64,000 bases of DNA from Antrodiella citrinella (lineage: Eukaryota > Basidiomycota > Agaricomycetes > Polyporales > Steccherinaceae), in NCBI GenBank assembly GCA_004802725.1, contig SGPM01000014.1:62001-126000 (forward strand), in the 5' to 3' direction. A program made the translations under genes and the position numbers. The notes under the pieces are model-generated. The model saw only the letters and a program-made list of their open reading frames with translations. It was not told where the DNA came from and ran no database searches. Positions 22,368 through 32,802 of the stretch are shown here, piece by piece (position 1 is the stretch's first letter; every line of letters starts with the position of its first letter).

Positions 22368-23123
22368 TTGGCTAACACGAAAGTATACCACCCATTCAAA
22401 GTTTTCTGTCCAAAGCTCAGCCCGAGCTGGGCAGGGATGTCGACAGAAGTAGCTGCAAGCCAAGTGATCAGTTGGCTGACACCGCAGCTTGCATCCGCGT
22501 CGAGTCTCAACGACCTCCAGTGCCTGCATCGCGTCCTTGCAACGCTTGCCGCGACACTCTACCAAGCAACACATACACTCGCTGTTCGGGCAGCGCCGCC
22601 AATCAACGAAATCATCAGCGAAATGACGGTCCAGGTTCAAAACCACGCCACGCTGTCGTCGCTGCGGTTGAGACTTTCATTACCCAAACCTAGACCGATA
22701 AGGATGAGGGGGTCAACGAGGGTCATCAAGACCATTCAAGTCAGCGTTCCGGTTTTCGATGAAGAAATGTACGTCTTTTGTCTAACGAGTCATGACACAA
22801 GTTCACTGACGGTCATACCAAAGTTCTTGAGGATTAGACCGATTGCCACAAACCCGTGTTCGCTATACCCTGCCTCCTCCGAGTCGTTTTATGTGAAAAG
22901 ACAATTTCGACATGGGCGATTTCCCTCCACATGCTTGCTTATCTCTACTCATTTCGTTCCGTGCATTCGATTTGTTCGTCGATTCGCTCCAAGTTCACTT
23001 CTGCAGTGCGTATTTTGTGTACGTGAAGTGACGGTAGGTCTCATGTCACGATATCCCCCCTCCAACGCTGCTTACTCCCCGTTAGATGCAGTTACTGAAC
23101 CGATTTGCTGCCGAAGGACTTAA
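22368..23123 (+). CDS. Possible coding frame, unrecognised
   Basis: A continuous 251-codon frame directly after the previous gene. The first 130 codons look protein-like (VISWLTPQLASASSLNDLQC, LHRVLATLAATLYQATHTLA, PPINEIISEMTVQ); the second half is Cys-, Phe- and Ser-rich and looks random. No domain recognised, and the opposite strand is also open over part of it. Could be the first exon of a larger gene or chance. Confidence 0.2.
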   Translation: MANTKVYHPFKVFCPKLSPSWAGMSTEVAASQVISWLTPQLASASSLNDLQCLHRVLATLAATLYQATHTLAVRAAPPINEIISEMTVQVQNHATLSSLRLRLSLPKPRPIRMRGSTRVIKTIQVSVPVFDEEMYVFCLTSHDTSSLTVIPKFLRIRPIATNPCSLYPASSESFYVKRQFRHGRFPSTCLLISTHFVPCIRFVRRFAPSSLLQCVFCVREVTVGLMSRYPPSNAAYSPLDAVTEPICCRRT

Positions 23124-23440
23124 GTTCTACCATGTACTTTCATGTGCATAGTTTACCATCATCATCAAGAAATGCATCGATATACGATCTTCAAGTTATG
23201 CGAGTCATCCTAAACGTCAATCTGATTCCTCATCGTTTCTTAACAATGACGACGGCTGACGACGGGTCGTGACTAGTGACTCATGGGTGGGCCTGGTCTA
23301 GAAGCCAATATTAATATTGGGACATGGGTAGACGGTACTCCGATGATCCCACTGATAACGATTTTTTCTATATATACCGTGTCTTCGTATCGCCACGGCC
23401 CACGGTCGGGACCGAGTCAAAATTGCTCGCGATCGACGTC
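23124..23440. other. Intergenic upstream of the aldo-keto reductase
   Basis: About 300 bp. A TATA-like stretch (TTTTTCTATATATACC, about 23364-23380) lies 60-75 bp upstream of the reductase start, at a plausible core promoter position. Nothing else seen. Confidence 0.4.
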
Positions 23441-24692
23441 ATGTCTACCATACCTTTGACGTTCCAGTCCACTCTCCGACTATCTTCTGGTGAGTTTTTC
23501 ATTATACCAAGCGTGACTGCAGCGTGGACCTGATATTTCTTGACTGCTAGGCAACGACATTCCACGATTCGGGTTTGGAGTCGCTTTCGGGTTCGGAAAA
23601 GATGAGGATGTCGAGGCAGTTTCAAAGCCGTCGGCGTTGGAGGCTCTGAAAGTCGGATATAGGTAATGCGGTTCTTCGTTTTTGCTATCCACACGCCCTC
23701 AATCTTTTGGTATAGACATATCGATACCGCACAGAAATACAGGAACGAGGCTCTTGTCGGCGAGGCCATCAAGGAGAGCGGGGTGAAAAGAGAGGACATT
23801 TTCATCAGTGAGCAATTGAGTCTGCAGTTCGCTCCTTATTGCCGACTTGCTTGACCTTCGTGACAGCGAGTAAAGTGCCGGCAGACTTTGATGGTTCAAC
23901 TTTCACGGCAGTGGATGACTCCTTGAAAGCGATGGGTTTGGGTACGATTCCGTCTATTCCGATGATTGACGAGTTTTTACTTATGCTACTTGCAATAGAC
24001 TACTTGGATCTGTACCTCATTCACAACCCGACAGAAGGGACCGAAGACAGACTCAGAATGTGGAAAGGACTCCTTGAAGCAAAGCAGGTTGGGAAGACCC
24101 GCAGCGTCGGTGTCTCCAACTAGTATGTCCATGTGATTGGGCGCAGCGAAGCTTTGAATACTCATGATCCGACAGTAATGTGCATCATCTTGAGGAGATC
24201 AAATCTGCTGGGTTGGAACTTCCGTCTATCAACCAAATAGAGGTGAAATCTCTCGTTGTTAATCCTAGCAAATCGTCTGACTCGGACGGTTTCACTCTAG
24301 CTTCATCCTCTTTGCCAGCAACGTCCGATCGTCGACTTTTGCAACGCGAACGGCATTGTGGTACAAGCGTACTGCCCCATCATACAAGGACACATGGACC
24401 AGCCTGTCATTACCAGCATGGCGAAGAAAGTCAGATAATCACACCCAACATCGCGTCTCATTGAGTCTGACATGCTTTCTGCTAGCATGGACGTGACCCT
24501 GCGCATATCCTCCTCCGATGGTCGCTCCAACGGGGTTTCCTTCCTCTTATCCGATCTACGAATCCTGCCAGGATCCTCTCTAACACGCAGATATACGACT
24601 TCGAGCTCAGCGGTGAAGAAGTGGCCGACCTGAGCGCGTTGGATAAGGGAGGAGAGGGTGCTATTGCGTGGAATCCCATTAACGTTCTGTAG
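23441..24692 (+). CDS. Aldo-keto reductase, intact copy
   Basis: Cytosolic NADPH-dependent reductase of carbonyls, a (beta/alpha)8 barrel. Exons read [18 protein letters not shown], then [17 protein letters not shown] with the catalytic-Asp helix [20 protein letters not shown] (Asp and Tyr of the D-Y-K-H tetrad), SKVPADF (Lys), [11 protein letters not shown] (His), [47 protein letters not shown], the cofactor-binding end [20 protein letters not shown] and [12 protein letters not shown]. About 300 residues, the normal family length, with six or more short introns. All four catalytic residues are visible, so it should be active; substrate unknown. A decayed relative lies 1.8 kb downstream. Confidence 0.85.
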
Positions 24693-25905
24693 GGACTCGT
24701 CGAATCGGCTGGACTTTTCCCTTCCCGTCAATTGCTATATAAATACACAGTCGCCACCGAAAATCCGATCAATGTTTGCGGCAGGGATAGGACAATGTGC
24801 GCTATCGTAATTCTTCGAGGTGCACCTAGCTGATTGTTCGTATACCTCACTAGACGTAGGCTCATTAAAGACATCACAACATGTTGTTTTTGAAGCGATA
24901 GTAGCTCAACATTCGCTGAACTTTGTACTTTGTGCGCAAAAATTCACGTTGTTGTGTCCATACCGAGTGTGACTAGGTTACGTCACACGTACGCCACAAT
25001 GGCTCGGTTCGAATGGTCACAGGTTGGGCTGACAGCCTCTCAGGCTTTCGGTCACAAGTTGTGAATGCAATACAGCGAAATGGCGTCGTGTCAGTACTTG
25101 CTCTCCTCCCTTACGCATTATATTCGAACTTACTGCATCTTGGTAGTACACGGCGCAGCATGTCATCACAAAAAAGGCATCTCGAAGGACCTCTATACGC
25201 CATTGAGCCTGCACCTCAACGGGCCAGCCTCGCATCGAGCGAGGCGTTCCCTCGAAAATGGAAAACCCATTCCGAAATCAAGCTTCCGCCGTTGGATGTC
25301 GTTAGGCAACAAGCAAGTTGAAGCAACTCTATGTGCGTCTCGTTGTTTTATTTCAGCAGTGCTTTCTGACCGCTTTGCATACCTAGTCGGAGAGCTGAGA
25401 CGTGCAAACTGTCCTGTGGAAGTTTTTAGCGATGACGTACTTTGTCACATGATATAGTGCCTTCTGACATTGATGTCGAGGCTATCTGAGCGATGAATCT
25501 GTCAATCGCAATCATATATGGATTCAATGAGCTTTCCGTGGATGAACAAACCCAGGGGCTGGAGTCGGTGGGAAGACATGTCGGCGGCAACCGTAAGTAT
25601 TATGATTGTGAGAGGTTATCGGAGGTACGTCATATCTCAGTGGTAGTCCAACTGTTCTGACTGACTCCGTCGAAACAGAGAGATTGAATAGGGATGAAGA
25701 TGGCCTGCTGCTCGTTGTATGTTTCCTCATCTTCTTATACACCTCTTTTCACCTCACCTCACTTGGTTTCGTATCTGACATCACAGGAGACCAGATGTCA
25801 ATTATTTCGGACCAGCTATGGAGCATCTAGCTCAAAGGACCACGCTCATAGCTCTGGTAGCTTCCCGTTACACATGACATCATTCAACAACTCGATACCG
25901 TGACA
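24693..25905. other. 1.2-kb region without a recognised gene
   Basis: Two overlapping plus-strand frames (25013-25457) and short frames elsewhere show no domain or splice-linked partner. It precedes a block of decayed gene copies, so it may be relict sequence that cannot be identified by eye. Confidence 0.35.
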
Positions 25906-26350
25906 TCGCGGACTCGTCCAGCACCGTATCTGCGTCGCATAGGAGTCCCGCGTTGCGGTGTGTTCAAAATCAGCGACGTCCTTCAAGATATTAAGCACCT
26001 CTCCGGAATATTAAGATCACCAAAGCGCCTCGTCGAAGAATCCATCAACTCGTTGCATCAGAAGGACAGCGCGGTGGAAGAAAATATCGTAGAGGTGCTC
26101 GTGCTCTGTTATAGCCCGGACAAGGATATCAGGACGGACTGGCACATCCTACGTCGTTCGAGTCTGCACCTGGTGCTGCATTCACCGAACTCATCACGAT
26201 GATTCCGCAGACGGAACTAATGTTGAGTATGTTGCGGCACTGAATTATGATTGGCACTGTTGAAAGTCGATGAATGTTGTCGGTGGACCTCTTGGACAAC
26301 TCTATCTGGCCAGCGGTGCTTCGGATGCAGAGTTCGACGACATGCTTTAG
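25906..26350 (+). pseudogene. Decayed 3' fragment of a MYND-finger gene copy
   Basis: Homologous to the last part of the MYND gene at 5546-7863. It reads LRRIGVPRCGVFKISDVLQD, where the full gene has LRRIRVARSGVFRISDVLQD, continues in one frame with SPKRLVEESINSL, and ends NVVGGPLGQLYLASGASDAE then FDDML and a stop, matching NLVGGPPEQLLLPSGASDTE there. Similarity continues through the intron region (both have ATCAGG...GA-TGGCACATC). The finger and the N-terminal half are absent, so it cannot encode a working protein. DNA-level similarity across intron sequence shows it arose by DNA duplication and not by retroposition. Confidence 0.7.
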
Positions 26351-26496
26351 CAATTGTCTATAGGACGACTTTCTTGTATTGGAATGTATCTATACTACAC
26401 TGGTGGATGGCTCTCTAGCCGCCTTGAAATTCGGTGTGGTCCAATGTCCTCCGTATCACCTGTGAATTGTCGCTCACACCAGTGCTGTTATCACTA

Positions 26497-27182
26497 GATT
26501 ACCTCGACCTATACCTCACTCATAGTCCGGCGCTGGGAGCAGAAACTGGACTCAAATTGTGGAGAGGGCTCGTTGAAGCAAAAAAGGCTGGAAAGATCCG
26601 CAGTGCCGGTGTCTCCAACTAGTGCGTCTAACATGACAATCCCCGGCCGCGCATGCTCAACATATCGTCTTGCAGTAACATTCATCATATTGAGGAGGTT
26701 AAGAACGCTGGGCTGGAGCTGCCGTCCGTCAACCAGCTTGAGGTGAGCGCGATTTCGTGTTGGTGTAGTATAGACTGAATCACGTTTCAGGTTCACCCTC
26801 TTTGCCAGCAGCGCCCCATCGTCGAGTATTGCAATGCGAACGGCATAGCGATTGAGGCGTATTGCCCCCATTATACGTGGGCACATGGACCATCCTGTCA
26901 TCAATGGTCTAGCACATAAGGTTGGTCGACCTCCACAGATCACAGTCCGCAGTTGTACGGGTATGCTGACGTTCCGACTGCGAGCTTGGACGCGACCCCG
27001 CTCAATCTTCCAACCCTGCTCGGATCCTCTCTAACACCCAGTTGTACGACTTTGAGCTAGATATCGAGCAGATGAGTGCGTTAGACGCATTGGACCAAGG
27101 TGCAGACGGTGCGATTGCTTGGAACCCAATCAACGTTGTGTGGGAATGTGCCTATGTCAACGAGTTGTATACTGGAGACTAG
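26497..27182 (+). pseudogene. Truncated, frameshifted aldo-keto reductase copy
   Basis: Begins inside the barrel at DYLDLYLTHSPALGAE, directly after an intron-like CTAG acceptor; the N-terminal exons with the catalytic Asp, Tyr and Lys are missing. It continues AGKIRSAGVSN, an intron, NIHHIEEVKNAGLELPSVNQ, an intron and [21 protein letters not shown] run of five C at 26865-26869, where the intact copy has four, shifts the frame; without the extra base it would read CPIIRGHMDHPVINGLAHK. The next exon lacks about 18 residues between GRDPAQ and [16 protein letters not shown] and ends WNPINVV without the original stop. Introns are retained, so this is a DNA duplicate of a relative of the 23.4-kb gene. 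Confidence 0.85.
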
Positions 27183-28815
27183 CTGCATACAGAGTGAATG
27201 CATCCCGTTTTCTGAAGTGCTGATGTGATTTCGTCGACTGCTTATGAGTGTGACGAATGGATATGTAGGTCCTTGTTTGTAGGAGAACTATGCACCATGA
27301 CCTCCTCGTGCTACTCAACTCGCTGCATATGTCACCCTGACACGTCTTCTCGAAACACTCCTCTTCCTATCACGCTTTTTTGTGGCAGCGCGAATAGCAA
27401 TTCCACTCTCGACCTCACAGGTTGGTCTACAGCGGCATTCATACTTCATACCTTCGTTGGCATTGTCTTTGACCAGTGCTTTTACGCTCGTCGTTGAGCT
27501 TAGATCAAGATGCTGCTATCCATACCGATAGTACTTGCGCATTGGCAGGAGGCCAGTCGAACAGTAGGCAAGGTCACCAGAATCTAAGGACTAGAGTTGG
27601 GGACATGATGCGTCGCAGCTTGCATCCGCCGTCTATGTACTTATGTCGTTTTCTTGGCCACAATGCGATGGTAGGATTGCACGAACAGTATGAGCGTGAC
27701 GTGGGGTCAACTGTAAAAGAAGCAGCGAGCAGTGCTGATGTCTCGATCACAATCGATCGGCAACTTCAGAGCTCTCACCCAACTTCTGGGCCAATCCTGT
27801 AACTTGTGAATAGCTTAGTCTTTATACAACGTAGAAACAGACGGTATGGAGGGCTGCATGTCTGCGTTCGCCATATCTCCTCCCTAGTTTTCTTACTGTA
27901 CTTGGAATTCATACCGGATATCATCTTCACCTGTTCTGTGGCGCAAAAGTGGAAGGAAGAAACTAGTAGATGGCACTGGTCGCAGTAGAGGTCTGAGCAG
28001 TGATATGTGTTGGAATACGATAGTATTGCGTTCAGCTTATGTTGAGCGCCTATGTAAATCTCCCTGCGGCGTGAAGATTTCATAGGCGCTCGTTACGTAA
28101 TCACTTTCATCTTTTTGTTTCGCTTTCGCGTTCTCTTCCCTCAGTACTCATCTACGAGATTCGGTACTGAGTATACACTCTTTTACTTTCCAGTATCCCC
28201 GCTGCGCGACGATATCTTCCAATAATATGCTTGTTCAGTCCCGTAGAGTCATAACCTTCGAGTGTGTTCCAGAACCTCGCAGCGTACTGAATGGATAGCT
28301 GACCATTAAATACGCGGACGACTGCATAATATGTAAAGATGAGTGGTCGGCGACTGCAGGACAACATAAACAGAACCCGTACCTTCACTCTTCTACATAT
28401 GTTATCCCGAACTCCAGCTTTAAGTACCCGGAGCTATAAACATACGAAAGGTGGCACGGCAGTCAATGGACGGTATGAGTCTGTGTGACTATGGAGTACG
28501 ACACGAAATGTCTTTGGCATTCCTCTAAATCACAAACGAAGACTCAACCAGGAGGTCGGATACATGTAATTCCTCCGCCTTGCCAAACGTGGTACGGCGT
28601 AGAGGACGAAAGTGTGTCTGCGTGAGGCTGAAAGGATTGAGGAAGACAGCCACAGTGTTAGGTGATTGAGGACTGAGTAGAAGATTGTCGGAACACATAA
28701 ACTCTGACAACCTAGACTGAAACTCACAGTGCTGGGTCAGAATACCTGGGTATAAAATTTAAATGAGCCAAAGAGACTCACAGAACAGTGTGCAGGAGCA
28801 AAAAGTTGATTCCAC
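27183..28815. other. 1.6-kb region without a recognised gene
   Basis: Short frames on both strands only (for example minus 27775-28083 and 28152-28388), none with a domain. An AAAAA run at 28800-28804 gives TTTTT on the minus strand just after the tRNA gene and fits an RNA polymerase III terminator. Confidence 0.4.
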
Positions 28816-28910
28816 TACCACCGGCGGGACTCGAACCCGCAATCTTCACCTGTAGCTCAATTGCTGTGCTGCAGTAGGAAAGTGACGCCCTACCATTGAG
28901 CTACGATGGC
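28816..28910 (-). tRNA. tRNA-Arg (anticodon CCT) with a 23-nt intron
   Basis: Reading the minus strand, the acceptor stem is GCCATCG with CGGTGGT (two wobble pairs), followed by discriminator A. The D arm is GCTC-AATGGTA-GGGC, the anticodon stem TCACT with GGTGA, the loop TTCCTA...A, the variable region AGATT and the T arm GCGGG-TTCGAGT-CCCGC. The anticodon CCT occupies positions 34-36 (plus strand 28876-28878 region). The intron (28852-28874) lies after position 37, the canonical nuclear place. Exonic length is 72 nt. The internal A and B boxes are present in the D and T arms. A minus-strand T5 terminator begins about 11 nt after the gene. The intron contains a perfect complement of ten D-arm bases. 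Confidence 0.93.
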
Positions 28911-29548
28911 TTGATTACTCTGAAGAGGTTTCGTTTGATGAATAAGTCCGAAAAACGCAATTTAAAGCCGTTTTGCAGGACCGCAGGGGCTCGTATTTAG
29001 ATAAGCGCCCGCGTTTCAATTTTTTGACAGATCGGCCCGCCGCGGACCATTGGCGCGAGGCCGAACATGAACATGATTCTGAACATTTTATTGCGCCGAA
29101 TGTTCCCGCTACAATTCAACATGCTCTTGAGAAGGTCAAACATGTTCCTGCCCGCGAATCTTGCTCACCTTCTCTCGACATCCTTGGACAGCGACCGTCG
29201 ATCACAGCTTCACAAAGGTGGTTGTCAAGCCGACGGTGCTTGGGGTAAGTCGCCTTTGGCAGATTATTGCTGACGTCGCTCTAGTGGCAACGACGAAAAC
29301 AAAGACAAGTTCGCAAAGCATGTGTCTTGTACTTCTGGCCGTCTCGAAGACGACCTGTGCTGTGGCCGCCAAAGCGACACGCAAAGTGTGCCAAAGCGCA
29401 ACATGGACGCGCAAGTGTGTGGCCCCCAGTCGACAGCTGCTTATAATAACTGGTCGCACCTACCTGAAACTCAAGACTCCCTGATATTATTACTTGTGAG
29501 CCTTCTTCGCTTCGTTTCTCTGTTCCGCGTCCAACTCACATTCTTAGA
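28911..29548. other. Intergenic with a GAACAT/ATGTTC motif cluster
   Basis: GAACAT occurs at 29063, 29069 and 29081 and its complement ATGTTC at 29100 and 29142, five sites in 85 bp in facing orientation. It may be a protein-binding cluster or the subterminal region of an unseen element. No gene was recognised in the rest. Confidence 0.4.
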
Positions 29549-31018
29549 ATGCCGCTGGTCAGCTCGTATTACCCGCCCCTTGCGCTGGAGCCACACCTCT
29601 GTCATGGAACTATATGGCACTGCATACATGAGCCTTACTACAGCTTTCAGTGGCCCAGTTTTGGGGACGCTACTTTGTGGTTTCAATCCGAAGCTCCGCC
29701 TCTCGTCATTCCCCTCTCTGCCTGGCTCATCCACCACACGGATCTCCTCCACCGCATTGCGTCCTTCCTAGATCCCGGCTTGGAAGAGGACAGTGATACA
29801 CTCCACGCGCTGTCGTTGACGTCTTCCTACTGGCGGAGAGCGGCCATGTCTCGCCTGTCCCGAGTGTTGCACATAAACACCAGCGGTGCGATGCGCAAAT
29901 ACAAGGCAACCCTTCGTCTTCACCCGAGGCATGGCGCTCAGGTCAAGGAACTCCATGTCAGGCTCCCCAAAGGCGACGAACAACGAGTCATGTTCTCCGA
30001 TGTCATGTTGCTTCTCAAATTGCATGTCAATCCGCTGGCCCTGCAAATGGAGCATATGGGCAGTCTCTGCCTTCCTCCCATGTCGCAGCGCTTTGATCCC
30101 GCGGTATGGTTCCGAAATCCGCCGGCCACTCTGAGTCCGCGAGACGTGAAGCTCAGGTTCTGCCATTTCGACTCCTTCAATAGCTTCATCCGCTTCATGC
30201 ACAACTTCTCTGCCCTCACTGACCTTTCGGTGGACGTTGTCTCGTGGGAGTCTCCGCCCACGTCAAATGATCTGGCACCGTTGCGTGGACAGGCACGGCC
30301 TTTCTTGTTGAAGAGCCTTTCTGTTGGACGTTATTGTGACCTCGACGCGCTTCTGCGGTGGATCTCTACCCACGTCGGCCTGGATCATTTCAGCAGGCTC
30401 TCATTCCTCTCACTTGGGCCTACTGAGCTGCAGAGATTAGACTTACTCCTGCCATTCGTTCGCTTGTCGCTTGAGGACCTCACTCTAGGCTGCAACTTTC
30501 CAGGCCTCCCCGATACGTTCAACCGTAAGTGGATCCTTTCGTCAGCAGTCGAGATACCCAGCTCAAGTGTTTCCACAGGTGCCCTGTCAACGTGTCTGTG
30601 CATGAGGACTTACCCACGTCTCCACACTCTCCGACTTCGCATCCTCGATCTCCAACCCGAGAACCTTCAGTGGATCTCGCAAATCCTCGCCACGCTCGCG
30701 CCTAAATGGCAGGACGGACGAACTACGTGTCCTGCGGCTTCTCGCACTGTCGCCACCATCGTCTTCGACGTTTGGCTGTTCGCCGCGTTCCAGATGCAGG
30801 ATGCAGAATGGGACAAGATCATCAATGTCCTCAGCAGAATCGCTCTCTGTGATCCAATGGACGTGGGAGACCCAAGACGAAGGTGCTTCAAGATCGTGTT
30901 CGTTCATCGCGGCACCATGGAGCTTCCCTTGGCTGCCGACGCGATCAAGGCGCGGCTGTCCGGTCTGCGAAGTACGACCGTCAGAATAGACATTGTGGGT
31001 GCCGGGGGCGCCCCGTGA
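29549..31018 (+). CDS. F-box-like / leucine-rich protein
   Basis: Likely substrate adaptor of an SCF ubiquitin ligase, a family expanded in mushrooms. A degenerate F-box-like helix set lies at HHTDLLHRIASFLDPG and DTLHALSLTSSYWRRAAMSR, followed by an LRR-like region: RDVKLRFCHFDSFNSFIRFM, SALTDLSVDVVSW, FSRLSFLSLGPTELQRLDLL, LSLEDLTLGC, YPRLHTLRLRILDLQPENL and RCFKIVFVHRGTMELP. The frame is open throughout, but 30526-30579 starts GTAAGT, ends CACAG and is exactly 54 nt, so it is probably an intron of 3n length. The start is uncertain: Met at 29549 is the first in frame, but the F-box begins some 60 codons later. Substrate unknown. Confidence 0.6.
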   Translation: MPLVSSYYPPLALEPHLCHGTIWHCIHEPYYSFQWPSFGDATLWFQSEAPPLVIPLSAWLIHHTDLLHRIASFLDPGLEEDSDTLHALSLTSSYWRRAAMSRLSRVLHINTSGAMRKYKATLRLHPRHGAQVKELHVRLPKGDEQRVMFSDVMLLLKLHVNPLALQMEHMGSLCLPPMSQRFDPAVWFRNPPATLSPRDVKLRFCHFDSFNSFIRFMHNFSALTDLSVDVVSWESPPTSNDLAPLRGQARPFLLKSLSVGRYCDLDALLRWISTHVGLDHFSRLSFLSLGPTELQRLDLLLPFVRLSLEDLTLGCNFPGLPDTFNRKWILSSAVEIPSSSVSTGALSTCLCMRTYPRLHTLRLRILDLQPENLQWISQILATLAPKWQDGRTTCPAASRTVATIVFDVWLFAAFQMQDAEWDKIINVLSRIALCDPMDVGDPRRRCFKIVFVHRGTMELPLAADAIKARLSGLRSTTVRIDIVGAGGAP

Positions 31019-31285
31019 ACGATGTTGCACGCTCCCGCCGCTCAAAGGTCACCCGTTGACATGTTTTGTATCATTTGTTACTGGTTTTGTGACTATGCCC
31101 CACATGCATCATATCTTGTATGATTCTCATTAGTTTATCTATGCAGCATGTACGGTGTGAGATTGAGTTCCAAGATTGTATGGTACAAATATACAAGAAT
31201 CTCAAGTATGCGATTACTTTCGACGTAAGATAGGAGAAACGGTACTGAAGATACTGAAGATGCTCAAGAATAAGTCTGTGAATGG
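31019..31285. other. Convergent 3' region
   Basis: About 270 bp between two converging genes. AT-rich with several TTTGTA and TGTATG words typical of fungal 3' ends; no gene seen. Confidence 0.4.
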
Positions 31286-32802
31286 TCAAGCGTCAAAAGA
31301 CAAGACGCTGAGCGCCGGAATGGAATTCATAGCCTCCGTGTTGATCTTTCCCTCTTGCAGCTCGGCCACGTTCTCACGCAGTGCGATGAAAAGCTTCACT
31401 TTATCGGGGAGCTTTGGACAAGGTCAGTGTTGAGAGCTCACGAATACGAAACGCGGGCTCACCTGATGGCTGACTACACGGCCGGAGGTGGAGGGCATGA
31501 CGAAGAAGAGCGACTCCTTGATATCTGTTGGGTCGATTCAGCTCTGCGTATGCAGAGACACGGGCGGAGCAGTGGCTTACCATAATCGCCTTCCGGGTGC
31601 ACGACTTTGATCGGCTGAATCCCCCATTTGAAGACATTATTTGCCTTCCGTATACGTTTAGACTTATTGGTGCTCCTGGACGTAGCACGCGTCGGCAGCG
31701 AATCTGCCTCTTCCTCCTTCGCCTTCTCATCGGTGGGCGAAATGGGTATGGATGAAGATGTTGGGGTCGACGATGATCCAGCGGTCTCAGTAACAGCAGA
31801 TATTTTTGTGGCTTCCTTGACGAAGACGTCCCATATGCCTTTCCCTACGAAACATACCACGCGAGGACGGTATTCCGAAATCTTGCATAGCAATACAGGA
31901 ACCCCATTGATCATGTCCGCTTTAGATAGCTCCGCTTGCTAAAACAATTCGAGACCTAACGTGAGATACGGACCCGAGAATGGAACTCAAGTACTTACCT
32001 CTGCGCTGGGTCTTGCGACTAAGTTGGTCTGTGTGATAACGTTCGAGGTTAAAGGGATTCCACGGAACAATAAGATAGACATACAAGACCTAGATTGAAC
32101 GATGCAGGAAGAGTGTGATCTTCCGCAGGAGGGAGCAGTCGGTCTGTGAAATCTGACATCTTCGTGTTACAAGAGAATAACAAGCACTATGAATGCGCCT
32201 ACCCGACCGATGGAGGCACTTCCAAAAGTGGTTGGTGGGACTGGCAAAATGGTGTCCGACTTTGGCAGACATACATCCGGGACTGTGAAGGAAAAGTTGA
32301 GTACGAATAGTGGATATGGAAGGATGTTCACGTACTTGACTCCACAGAACATAACTGAAGACATGTCGTGTTATTCAGTATACACTTGGCCATAATGGCA
32401 GCACGCACCATCCAGACCATCCTGCAAGTGATCCGTCAAGAAACTCAGATGTGCATACTGCTCCGGAGGAGCGAAGCCACGTTTGACTTTCTTGATGCTA
32501 GGAGAATCCTCCGACTTGACAGCAACCTTCCTCTTCCTAGACGACCTGGTGACGGAGTCCTCCGCTGGTAGAGAAAGAGAGACCTCGAGTGTCGTCTCCT
32601 GTTTGACCTGCATGTCATACAGAGATGGCAGAACATCTGCGTTGCCGCGGTCGCGCTTCACTGAGCGCTGACGAGCCGATCGACGTAGACCGGAAGACCT
32701 TGAGTTCCCGAGACTTGCTGGTGATTCGAACTTGAATCCATCGAGTATAGTACTTAGAGACTGTGGGGTTCTGCCTGTAGATCCCGTCATCTTCGAAAAC
32801 AA
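31286..32802 (-). CDS. G/T mismatch-specific thymine-DNA glycosylase (TDG/Mug family)
   Basis: Base-excision repair enzyme that removes T or U opposite G. A basic, disordered N-terminal exon (MTGSTGRTPQSLSTILDGF ... RKRKVAVKSED) contacts DNA. Then come the first catalytic motif VMFCGVNPGCMSAKVGHHFA with the catalytic Asn in GVNPG, PTNHFWKCLHRSG, NGVPVLLCKISEYRPRVVCF, a charged insertion, KWGIQPIKVVHPEG and the second motif FFVMPSTSGRVVSH (the MPSSSAR equivalent that wedges into DNA). It ends LPDKVKLFIALRENVAELQE and ALSVLSFDA with the stop at 31286. Several short introns; one splits the catalytic Asn codon (AA before the intron, T after). Length, about 300 residues, fits fungal TDGs. Met at 32802 and 32790 are both possible starts. 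Confidence 0.85.
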
